This document shows positions 35,456-43,009 of a stretch of DNA of 64,000 nt, piece after piece. Below the pieces are notes generated by a model, which was given only the letters and a program-made list of their open reading frames with translations, did not search any database and was not told the origin of the DNA. Source of the DNA: Verrucomicrobiota bacterium (lineage in GTDB: Bacteria; Verrucomicrobiota; Kiritimatiellia; SS1-B-03-39; UBA6053); the NCBI GenBank assembly GCA_020831635.1, contig JAFIGC010000008.1, positions 1 to 64,000 on the forward strand, in the 5' to 3' direction. The translations under genes were made by a program, and so were the position numbers. The stretch's first letter is position 1. Every line of letters starts with the position of its first letter.

Positions 35456-36219
35456 GAGGATTTTTTCCGGTTGAGAAAGTTGGCGAGACGGTCGGCGGTT
35501 TCGGGACGTTCCACGCAGGCGCGGGACAGGGCGGCTTCGCGTTCCGCGATTCCGTCCCGGGAGCGGGCGAGCAGTTTTTTCACATCGGCGCGGGCCTTGG
35601 GACAGCCGGGGACCAGGCTTTCACGAAAGGTCTGCAAACATTCCTCCATGCCCCCGGCGGGACAGACCTGATCCACCAGACCGAGAGACAAGGCGCTGTC
35701 AGCGTTCACCATTTCCGCCGAAAAGATGAGCCGTTTGGCCTGGGCAACCCCGATGCGGTTGGCGAGTCGTCCCACCCCACCCCAGCCGGGGATAAACCCC
35801 AGCCGGGTTTCCGGCAGACCCAAGGTGGCGGACGCGTCGGCGAAAATCAGATCGCAGGCCAAGGCAAGTTCGAGGCCGCCACCGAGAGCGAATCCCTCCA
35901 CCGCCGCCACGGTGACGCATGGCAGGTCCTCCAACAGATCAAACACCGCATGGCCCCCGTGCACCCATGGTCCAATGCTTTCGGGGGTCGTCTCCGCCAA
36001 CACCCGGATATTGGCGCCAACACAGAAATATTTCTCACTGTTGGCACGAACAATCACCAGGGAGGGCGGATTCGCGTGCAGATCTTCGAGAAGGGTTTTC
36101 AACTGTCCAAGGTTTTCTCCGTCCAAGGTCGGCGGACGTCCCGCTGGGGGGCTCAAAACCACTTCGGTGCCCCGGGAATGATGACGAACAAGTATTTGCG
36201 TTTGGGTGTCCACACTCAT
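35452..36219 (-). CDS. Enoyl-CoA hydratase/isomerase family protein
   Basis: 255 residues from ATG 36219, which overlaps the regulator stop by four bases. Crotonase features are KYFCVGANIRVLAE (oxyanion-hole segment, normally FSAGAD), VEGFALGGGLELALACDLIFA with its Glu, and LPETRLGFIPGWGGVGRL with the second Glu. Both catalytic glutamates of hydratases are therefore present. It likely hydrates an enoyl-CoA formed from the acid activated by the CoA-transferase. The longer track start at 36366 lies inside the GntR gene. Confidence 0.87.
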   Translation of the reverse strand: MSVDTQTQILVRHHSRGTEVVLSPPAGRPPTLDGENLGQLKTLLEDLHANPPSLVIVRANSEKYFCVGANIRVLAETTPESIGPWVHGGHAVFDLLEDLPCVTVAAVEGFALGGGLELALACDLIFADASATLGLPETRLGFIPGWGGVGRLANRIGVAQAKRLIFSAEMVNADSALSLGLVDQVCPAGGMEECLQTFRESLVPGCPKARADVKKLLARSRDGIAEREAALSRACVERPETADRLANFLNRKKSS

Positions 36220-36827
36220 TGGATATGCCTCGTCAGGGATTGCACGGCCTCCTCCCGCCGGAACGCCCGCATGTGATCCAGAATCTCCCGATGTTCCGCA
36301 TAACTTTCCAGCAACGAGTGGTGACGGGAATAGCGAAGAAACATCTGGGAAATGATCGGACGCCACACACTCAACAGCGCCCCCTCTTCCGCGGCGGAAA
36401 CAATGGCATGGTGGAAGGCCATATCCACCTCCACCACCTCTTCGAAACGCTCCTGTTCACAGGCCAGCCGATACAGCTCAAGATTTTGGGACAGAAGCTC
36501 CAAAAGTTGCGGCAGCGGATTTTCAAACCAAAGCGTCAGACAATCGGCTTCCAAGGAACGGCGCAGACGCACCAGCGAGGCCCGCTTGAAATCCGACGGA
36601 GCCCGCGCCACCCGCACCCCGGCATTGGGACGGGCCTCCAACAGCCCCTCGCCCGTGAGTTGCAGAAAGGTATCGCGGATGGGGCCGCGGCTGATTTGAA
36701 AGCGTCGGGCGAGGTCCACCTCCCGCAACCGCTCTCCCGGTGCCAAATCTCCGGAAAGAATCATGCCCCGCAACGTGGAAACGAGTTGGGCGGGAAGTGT
36801 GTGCGCCAATGGAAAGTTTTTCATCAT
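36216..36827 (-). CDS. GntR-family regulator, FCD subfamily
   Basis: 203 residues. The winged-helix half is LRGMILSGDLAPGERLREVDLARRFQISRGPIRDTFLQL then GLLEARPNAGVRVA. The FCD ligand-binding half follows, with VDMAFHHAIVSAAE and HREILDHMRA supplying the metal-binding histidines. Regulators of this class sense organic acids and repress an adjacent catabolic operon. It is the first gene of the hydratase/CoA-transferase/aldehyde dehydrogenase operon, and a palindrome lies 29 bp upstream. ATG 36827 or 36824 is preferred over the TTG at 36830. Confidence 0.9.
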   Translation of the reverse strand: MMKNFPLAHTLPAQLVSTLRGMILSGDLAPGERLREVDLARRFQISRGPIRDTFLQLTGEGLLEARPNAGVRVARAPSDFKRASLVRLRRSLEADCLTLWFENPLPQLLELLSQNLELYRLACEQERFEEVVEVDMAFHHAIVSAAEEGALLSVWRPIISQMFLRYSRHHSLLESYAEHREILDHMRAFRREEAVQSLTRHIQ

Positions 36828-36855
36828 CAAGAAACCAATTACAGGGGTTTTATTG

Positions 36856-36869
36856 GATTGTCAACAATC
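36856..36869 (-). promoter_or_regulatory. Palindromic GntR-type operator
   Basis: GATTGTCAACAATC has perfect six-base arms about a two-base centre. It resembles the TTGT-xx-ACAA sites of FCD regulators. Position just before the GntR gene suggests autoregulation. Confidence 0.6.
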
Positions 36870-36953
36870 TACATTTGAACCTTGCGGTTTACCGGGATCA
36901 TGTTCAAGTAGTCATCTGAAATTCATCCTGCCCATTTTCGAAAGTTCTCCCCC

Positions 36954-37130
36954 ATGAAATCACTCACCTTTCCCCGACCCGGCCAAGCCGTATTTACGGA
37001 AAAACCAATGCCCTTGTGCGGGGAGGACAACCTGTTGCTGCGCACCCGATATTCGGGGATGTCAAACGGAACCGAACGCAGTTTCGAGTGGCAGGAGATC
37101 ATAAAAGATGTTTACGTTAATAGCTTCTAA
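36954..37130 (+). pseudogene. N-terminal fragment of a zinc-type medium-chain dehydrogenase
   Basis: 58 codons: KSLTFPRPGQAVFTEKPMP, LLLRTRYSGMSNGTER. This is the first beta-strand region of MDR dehydrogenases lacking the zinc-site GHE motif and the Rossmann domain. After SFEWQEIIKD the frame runs into the cre-like operator and stops. I read it as a deletion remnant whose downstream part was replaced by a promoter region. Confidence 0.65.
37109..37122 (+). promoter_or_regulatory. cre-like operator at a gene graveyard
   Basis: TGTTTACGTTAATA (12 of 14) lies at the junction where the dehydrogenase fragment ends, about 180 bp upstream of the sulfatase remnant. TTGACA occurs just downstream (37131-37136). 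Confidence 0.5.
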
Positions 37131-37301
37131 TTGACAGTGTAGGGTATCCGAGGGTAGCATTCAAACCCGTTCATCCTTGGCAATCCTTATGATCAAACGC
37201 GTCACCATTTTTTTCAATATTCGGCCAGTTCAGCGCATAAATTCCTCTGGCCCAAACATGACCGCACCGCAGACGGATGCCTCTCCCCAGAAAGGAACCC
37301 C

Positions 37302-37630
37302 ATGAATATCCTCTACGTCATGACCGACCAGCACAACGAGCTTGCACCGGTTATGAGAATCATCCCCAAGTTCTCACTCCGCATCTTGACCGGTTTTCCG
37401 CCAATGCGACCGGCTTCCGGCATGCCTACACCGCCAATCCGATCTGCCCCCCCACCTGGGCATCCCTCCTTTCAGGCCAGTATTGCCACAACCACGGCTA
37501 CTACGGCCTCAGCGGTCCACGCCCGGCGGGACTTCCCCATTTCTTGGGTCATTTCCGCGATCACGGGTATCGCAGCGCCCTCATCGGCAAAGGTCAGTTG
37601 CCCAACGACCCCGAGGACTGGCTCGAAGGC
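37302..37630 (+). pseudogene. Frameshifted, truncated sulfatase
   Basis: The start MNILYVMTDQHN is the canonical type I sulfatase N-terminus. The homology then jumps frame: GYENHPQVLTPHLDRFSA, RHAYTANPICPPTWASLLSGQ, YCHNHGYYG, then PEDWLEG. The formylglycine motif C-x-P-S-R appears as CPPTW, lacking the arginine. The sequence stops matching after about 110 codons, where it joins a fragment of another gene. Non-functional. Confidence 0.8.
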
Positions 37631-37815
37631 GCGGCGTCACCGTCCGCGACTGCGACGTGCTCTCCGCCCATAACTGCGGGGCCGTCTTCTCCAGTCACAA
37701 CTTCGACCGCGCCGTAGTCAAAGACATCCTCTTCGAGAACATCCGCATCGAGGGCCGCCCCATCCGCGATGTCGACGCAGATTTCATCCGCAACCGAAAA
37801 GTCAGAATCGTGTGA
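37631..37815 (+). pseudogene. C-terminal fragment of a polygalacturonase-like beta-helix gene
   Basis: In the third frame: GVTVRDCDVLSAHNCGAVF, NFDRAVVKDILFENIRIEG, ending RNRKVRIV and a stop. These are beta-helix rungs of the type found near the end of GH28-like enzymes. It is fused directly to the sulfatase fragment, marking a deletion or recombination junction near 37630. Confidence 0.65.
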
Positions 37816-37816
37816 A

Positions 37817-37895
37817 CCCCCCGTGCCTTGGTGCCTCCGTGAGTATACTCGTTGATGGGTATTGGTTCTCACAGAAGCACCAAGGCACGGAGGGG
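37817..37895. repeat. Long inverted repeat (about 26-bp arms)
   Basis: Left arm 37817-37843 (CCGTGCCTTGGTGCCTC core) and right arm 37868-37895 (AGCACCAAGGCACGG core) pair almost perfectly about a 24-nt loop. It follows directly after the beta-helix fragment's stop. It could end transcription or be a dispersed intergenic element. Confidence 0.65.
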
Positions 37896-37922
37896 ATTGG
37901 TATATTGGGCAGATTGCGATTC

Positions 37923-38007
37923 CGTTTTCCTCTCTGCACTCTCTGCGTCCTCCTGCTCAAAAAATAGGGCGGATTGGAACGGATGTTACGATTAGGATTA
38001 GGGTTTC
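37923..38007 (+). repeat. Composite intergenic repeat, copy 1
   Basis: CGTTTTCCTCTCTGC, CTCTGCGTCCTCCTG, then a GGATTGGA stretch and GATTAGGATTAGGG. The same modules in the same order occur at 59025-59182. The rest of the gap up to 38141 is AT-rich with no gene; a TATATT box (38130-38135) may be a -10. Confidence 0.65.
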
Positions 38008-38141
38008 TGGCACGGTAAGTCACTGAGCCAAAATTTCTTATGTTGAACTTGCATGCTTTTCCGTATCATCTTCGGTGAAGGTCCTGAAAATTTATAAATT
38101 TTTTACTAAACAATTATGCCGATCTCATGTATATTTAAAAA

Positions 38142-41100
38142 ATGATAACGTTAACAGAAGCAAGCGGGGAAATTCAAAAACGAAAGGGTTCGGCACTCCT
38201 GGTCACCTTGTTGGTGGTTTCGCTGCTTTTACTCATGGTGCTTGCATTTTCGACATATGTTCGCATGGAACTTCGGAATGTCAGTAACCACCAGGCCGCA
38301 CGGAAAGCGCAGGCGCATGCGGTTTTGGGGCTTCATCTTGGGTTGGCCCGGTTGCAGGAAACCGCGGGACCGGATCAGCGTGCCACCGCGACGGCGTCCA
38401 CAGTGCCCCACCCCGACGCGTCCGCGGGAAATCCGCGACCCGGCACGGGCTACTGGTCAGGAGTGTGGCAAGCGGGTCCCTCCCAAAGATCGGACGGGCG
38501 TGAGCCGCAACCGGTTCTCTTGGACTGGCTGGTGTCCGGGCGGGAAACGGCCACCTCGTCCGAAACGGTCACGCCGGGTCAATATCAATCTGGATTACAG
38601 TCGGACGGACAAACCGTACGGAGCGACGAAGTCGTGTTGGTGGGCTCGGGGTCCCTGGGTCACACGGGAAACGGCAGTGGGGTTTCCCCGGAGCTTTACG
38701 TGGTGGCGCCGCGGGTTCATGCGGCTGAAGATTTGGCTTACGCTTATTGGGTAGGGGATGAAAATGTAAAAGCCCGCATCAATCTCCATGACGATGCCCC
38801 GGACAACACCGTAGACGCGCTCCGGCGCTTCTTTGCCCCCAAATCGGCTCCGGTGAACGCCATGGCTGACCTGGAGTCCCTGCCCCGGTTTGACGACCGT
38901 TGGGAGCGATTGGTCTCCGTACCCGGACTGAGTCTGATGTATCCTGATGCGGCCCCGTGGTTAAAACGCAACTTTCACCAGGCGAGCCTGCATGCGGCCT
39001 CCGTGCTTTCGGACCCCCTGCGAGGCGGGCTCAAGCGGGACCTGTCCCTGGCCTTCGAACTGGAGGACGCACAATTCAACCGCTCGGAGTTTGCCCTGGC
39101 CATGAGTCCCGGGGACCCGGTGCGCACCAATATCAACCAGAGTTTCAGCAACAAAGCCGTGTTTGCAGAGCGGGATCCGGCGTTGTATCAGTTCGATTCC
39201 GGTGCCAACCCGAACGTGGATTATTTGGCCGGGCCCACTTGGCATTACCTGCGCGATTTTTACCGCTTGTACAAAGAGGCGGATCCGAGCACCGGCGCGC
39301 TGTCCAGCCGCCCCATGAGCCCCAACCGGCAAGCCTCGGGAAACAGCAATCCCAATTCGTTCATCAAAAGTTTCACGGTTCCAAACATCGGGTATGACAA
39401 TGATTCCAACGCGCTGCGTCAGCGGCACGGGACCCAGACCAAAGTCCTGCCCACGGGGGTGGAGGTGCATCCCGAGTTCCAGCGCTTGATCCTGCTATTT
39501 GGCCTTGCGGAAATCAACGGGGTGGTGCATCTGGTGGTCGAACCCATGGCCGTGGTCCACAATCCCTACAATGTGCCCGTCGAAATGTCCGGCATGATGG
39601 GCACTTGGACAAACCTGGATCAAGCCATCCGGGTGGAAACCTTTTATCCGGGCGCGGGGGACGGCAATGAGATCACCCCGCACGAACCGGAATACAACGG
39701 GAACTTTTGGGCCGGTGGCGGCATGGAACTCGGCCAAATCATTCACGGTGAAGGCAGTGACACGACCTTCACGTTTCTCTTGACGGAAAGCGGCACCGGA
39801 TCCAGCGGACCGGTACGTTTCGAGCCCGGGGAGATCAAATATTTCACCACCGGCCTTTCCGGCACCGAAGTGGTCAGCCCGGGGGATGTGAAAATATTCC
39901 GTCTCCGGGAAGGGCTCAATCCGAACACCCTGTTTCAAGGATATGGCTATGCCTATCCCTTGGAATACACAAGGCGCTTGCCGGTTGGCCCCCCTTGGTT
40001 TCAGCACGGTCCGATGGTGATGCCCCCCGGCGGCACCGTGTTTGGCCGGTTGATCCCCACGCCCGGTCCCCACGGCGGCACCCGTGTGGATCAGCCTGGA
40101 ATCGGTTCCCAAGGGGACCTCGCGGGCGGTCCCCGAGAATTTGGCGGGCTCCACCTCTACCACATCCGTCAAAATCAGCTCAACGACAACTTTGAAAACC
40201 TCTTTTTCGACACCCAGGGCTCCCCCCTCTACATCAGGCCACATACCCAGCGGCACATGATCCCCTACGCGGACCTTCGAGAGTTGCGGCTCTGGCCCAG
40301 TGAGCTTGTGGGTGGTCAATTTTGGAGATCCGGTCAGCCCAAACGACGGTTCAACGAGGCGGAACTCCAACGGGTGATGTATTTCGCGGCCAACGACCTC
40401 TATCTCAAACCGATTAACGACGACCAGACCCGGTCCAGTAACATCAATCCCTTCGAAGTGTTTACCCACCACAATCCCAGGGCTCCGATCGGGGTGCCCT
40501 GGGAATCAGGTGGACGCGGGGTCAATGGCACCCGGATCGTGCATACTTGGAACGCCCACAACCGGCACCTGGAGGACGGCCGGCCAGACGGCGTCATCGG
40601 CACCGGACTTGACGGACGGCGGGGACTTTGGGGCGATGGCCTTTTCGCGCAGGAGGGAGGCACTGAATCGGTGGTGTTGTACGAAACGCCTCGGCAACCC
40701 ATGCTGAACATGCAACAGCTTGGCCAGGCCAACCTTTCCTTCTGGTCCCACCAACCCATGTTTGCCCTCGGGAACTCCAGGGCCAGCCCCTACATCGAAC
40801 GGGACCGCGTCTGGCACGGATCACCCGTCACCGGCAATGTGGTCTCCTTCCAGTTCGACAACGCCTATCTGCTCAACGAAGCCCTTTGGGACGGATATTT
40901 TTTCTCCGGGGTCACGGGATGGAACGGCCCCAATGCGCCTTCGGACGCTCTCGGAACCGCACTGGAAAACTTCGTGGACGATCCGGCGTCCATTCCATTT
41001 GCAAACCCCAGGATGCGTCTTTTGCAACGGGAGGTTGCGCATCCCGGGGATCTGGGTCTCGACCTCTCCGAATACAGTGCCCCCCAATCACCTGCCAGCC

Positions 41101-41960
41101 CCCTGCGCCCACACAATCGCATGGCCCAACACGTCCTGCTGGAGGGCGGATTCAATGTCAACAGCACGTCCGTTGATGTCTGGAAGGCCATGCTTTCCGG
41201 TTTGTCCGGTCAAGGAGCCATTCGCGTGAATGCAAACGGACAACTGAACCTCGAACCTGAAAACGACGGTATTCTTCCCTTCGGGAGCCATGGCGCTTAC
41301 CTCGGGGGGACCTCGCCCGGAGAGGCTTACAGCGGACATCGTCCCCTGAATTCCCAAGAGGTGGACCAATTGGCCAACGCCATTGTCTTGGAAATCCAGG
41401 AACGCATCGCCGCCAGGGGCGGACCGTTCCTCTCCATGGCGGAGTTCGTGAACCGCCGCCTGATACCCGGTGGCGATGCCCACGCGTCCCAAGGAATGGC
41501 GGGCGTACTCCAAGCCGCGATCGATCGGGTGGACGCGCTCAACCGCGACGTGGAAGATGACTGGGGAATCGAAACGAATCTCGACGATTTTTTTCGCCAC
41601 AATGGGAACTTGGATGAAGTCCGCGTGCCCTATGTCGCCCCGGAAGCCTTCGGGGAAACCACCCGCCGCGGGATGAGCCGACACTTGGATCAACGCGCCA
41701 TTCTTTCCGCCATCGGCGCCGCCGCCACCGTCCGCTCCGACACCTTCCGGATCCGCGCCTACGGGAGCAATATCGGGGACCCGAACACCCCCGGGGCGGC
41801 GGAAGCCTGGTGCGAGGCCATCGTCCAGCGAATCCCGGACTTCGTGGACCCCGCCGACGATGCCGCATCCTCCTTGGCAAACGTGAATCCAATCAACCAA
41901 CGCTTCGGAAGACAGTATCGCATCGTGTCCTTCCGATGGCTGAACCCCGAAGACCTGTAA
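38142..41960 (+). CDS. Verru_Chthon cassette protein A-like giant pseudopilin-type protein
   Basis: 1272 residues. The N-terminus, KRKGSALLVTLLVVSLLLLMVLAFSTYVRMEL (about 14-45), is a type IV pilin-like signal helix (basic residues, G before a hydrophobic run). LRNVSNHQAARKAQAHAVLGLHLGLARLQE is the conserved continuation in the Verrucomicrobia-specific 'Verru_Chthon cassette protein A' group. The rest is a long exported region with no known catalytic domain. Such proteins are thought to be part of a pilus- or secretion-like surface apparatus; B, C and D cassette partners are not present here. The ATG sits inside a LacI-type operator with no room for a ribosome-binding site after the TATATT box, suggesting a leaderless transcript. 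No alternative start precedes the signal helix. Confidence 0.78.
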   Translation: MITLTEASGEIQKRKGSALLVTLLVVSLLLLMVLAFSTYVRMELRNVSNHQAARKAQAHAVLGLHLGLARLQETAGPDQRATATASTVPHPDASAGNPRPGTGYWSGVWQAGPSQRSDGREPQPVLLDWLVSGRETATSSETVTPGQYQSGLQSDGQTVRSDEVVLVGSGSLGHTGNGSGVSPELYVVAPRVHAAEDLAYAYWVGDENVKARINLHDDAPDNTVDALRRFFAPKSAPVNAMADLESLPRFDDRWERLVSVPGLSLMYPDAAPWLKRNFHQASLHAASVLSDPLRGGLKRDLSLAFELEDAQFNRSEFALAMSPGDPVRTNINQSFSNKAVFAERDPALYQFDSGANPNVDYLAGPTWHYLRDFYRLYKEADPSTGALSSRPMSPNRQASGNSNPNSFIKSFTVPNIGYDNDSNALRQRHGTQTKVLPTGVEVHPEFQRLILLFGLAEINGVVHLVVEPMAVVHNPYNVPVEMSGMMGTWTNLDQAIRVETFYPGAGDGNEITPHEPEYNGNFWAGGGMELGQIIHGEGSDTTFTFLLTESGTGSSGPVRFEPGEIKYFTTGLSGTEVVSPGDVKIFRLREGLNPNTLFQGYGYAYPLEYTRRLPVGPPWFQHGPMVMPPGGTVFGRLIPTPGPHGGTRVDQPGIGSQGDLAGGPREFGGLHLYHIRQNQLNDNFENLFFDTQGSPLYIRPHTQRHMIPYADLRELRLWPSELVGGQFWRSGQPKRRFNEAELQRVMYFAANDLYLKPINDDQTRSSNINPFEVFTHHNPRAPIGVPWESGGRGVNGTRIVHTWNAHNRHLEDGRPDGVIGTGLDGRRGLWGDGLFAQEGGTESVVLYETPRQPMLNMQQLGQANLSFWSHQPMFALGNSRASPYIERDRVWHGSPVTGNVVSFQFDNAYLLNEALWDGYFFSGVTGWNGPNAPSDALGTALENFVDDPASIPFANPRMRLLQREVAHPGDLGLDLSEYSAPQSPASPLRPHNRMAQHVLLEGGFNVNSTSVDVWKAMLSGLSGQGAIRVNANGQLNLEPENDGILPFGSHGAYLGGTSPGEAYSGHRPLNSQEVDQLANAIVLEIQERIAARGGPFLSMAEFVNRRLIPGGDAHASQGMAGVLQAAIDRVDALNRDVEDDWGIETNLDDFFRHNGNLDEVRVPYVAPEAFGETTRRGMSRHLDQRAILSAIGAAATVRSDTFRIRAYGSNIGDPNTPGAAEAWCEAIVQRIPDFVDPADDAASSLANVNPINQRFGRQYRIVSFRWLNPEDL
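38143..38156 (+). promoter_or_regulatory. cre-like operator overlapping a start codon
   Basis: TGATAACGTTAACA (13 of 14) overlaps the ATG (38142) of the large pseudopilin-type gene. A TATATT box lies seven bases upstream of that ATG, so transcription may begin at or near it. Confidence 0.68.
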
Positions 41961-42724
41961 TGGACCGCCCCATGATCCGTATCGTTACCTTTCGAACTTA
42001 CTTTTTTCTTTTTGCCGCAGGACTTCTGAACCTTGGGGCCATTGCAAATCCCCAGCCATTGGGAAACGAAGAGCCCCCGACCATCGATGTCAAATTCCGC
42101 TGCCTGGGTTGGCGCCTTTCCCCGCAGAATCCTTTTGAATATTATTCCCAAGGGGAGTGGGTCGCCATCGAGGATCTGAACACCTTCCAACGCAGCCGGA
42201 AACCCTACCACTACATCGGTCCGAATCCCGTCGTATTTTACATGCGGAATCCCGACGGGGAGCCCGAACCCGTCGCCGAGGTCGATTTTTCGGACGAATA
42301 CCTCGAGCCTCTGCTCCTGTTCACCCGATTACGCCGTCCGGACGGAGACGGTCACCGCTACCACGCTTTGCTCTTCGAAGATCATGACAGTGTGTTCCCT
42401 CCCGGCTCCTTTCGCTTCGTGAACATGACCCCAATGGCCCTGTATGGCAAACTTGGAGAGAAAGAGTTTCAACTCGATTCCCGTAGACAGTTGAACATCA
42501 CCCCCGGCATCGAATCCACACAGCGGGCCGTCTTTTTCCTGTTGGCGACCCGGGAGGAGTCGGGGGAATTAAGAGCCCTGCAAAGCACCTACATGCAATA
42601 TGATGCCGACACCAAACACCTGACCTTCGTTCTGCCACACCCCAATGGACGCGGGAACGTCAACACCTTCACCATTACCGAGCGCAAGTCGCACGGCCAA
42701 GATCAACCCCGCACAGAGCCCTGA
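41960..42724 (+). CDS. Secreted protein of unknown function, partner of the pseudopilin-type protein
   Basis: 254 residues from ATG 41960, which shares its A with the upstream stop (TAATG). A signal peptide is visible (TYFFLFAAGLLNLGAIA). The body is beta-rich (FRCLGWRLS, PYHYIGPNPVVFYM, LLFEDHDSVFPPGSFRFVNM, LTFVLPHP). I do not recognise a named family. The tight coupling implies it works with the pseudopilin-type protein at the cell envelope. The track start at 41810 lies inside the previous gene. Confidence 0.68.
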   Translation: MDRPMIRIVTFRTYFFLFAAGLLNLGAIANPQPLGNEEPPTIDVKFRCLGWRLSPQNPFEYYSQGEWVAIEDLNTFQRSRKPYHYIGPNPVVFYMRNPDGEPEPVAEVDFSDEYLEPLLLFTRLRRPDGDGHRYHALLFEDHDSVFPPGSFRFVNMTPMALYGKLGEKEFQLDSRRQLNITPGIESTQRAVFFLLATREESGELRALQSTYMQYDADTKHLTFVLPHPNGRGNVNTFTITERKSHGQDQPRTEP

Positions 42725-42748
42725 CCGCTCCCCGCGCGTCAAGATCCT

Positions 42749-43009
42749 TCAGTGCAGGCAGGGTCCGGGTTTGCAAAAGGGGGACGGAGGCGGGCGACAG
42801 ACGCTGTACCAGCAGGCATCGACTCCGGCCTCTGCCAGGCAGTCCAGAAGCTCCACGGCCTCTTTCAGATCGGGCACGCCGCTGTTGGGACGACATTCGA
42901 ATCGCAGGGGGGGCCAGGGGTACCTGGATTTGCCGGTCGGGGAATCAATTCGCAGGTTACGCCCATGGGTGGAGAAAGGGCAGTAGAAATCCGCCCCTTC
43001 ACAAGAGAC
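42749..43009 (-). other. Open frame after a stop, possible gene remnant
   Basis: Directly after the TGA of the 43010-45190 gene, the same frame stays open for 86 codons (for example PDLKEAVELLDCLAEAGVD and ACWYSVCRPPP) and ends at a stop at 42749. It has no start codon of its own. It may be a remnant of a neighbouring gene or a chance open frame; I recognise no family. No other feature is seen between 42725 and 43009. Confidence 0.3.

Noticed and set aside
37131-37301. Possible promoter (TTGACA, GGTATC) for the sulfatase remnant
   Set aside because: The -10 candidate is poor and the downstream gene is dead, so I list only the operator.
37817-37895. CRISPR-like repeat structure near 37.8 kb
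   Set aside because: It is one inverted repeat with a single loop; there are no regularly spaced direct repeats and no cas genes.
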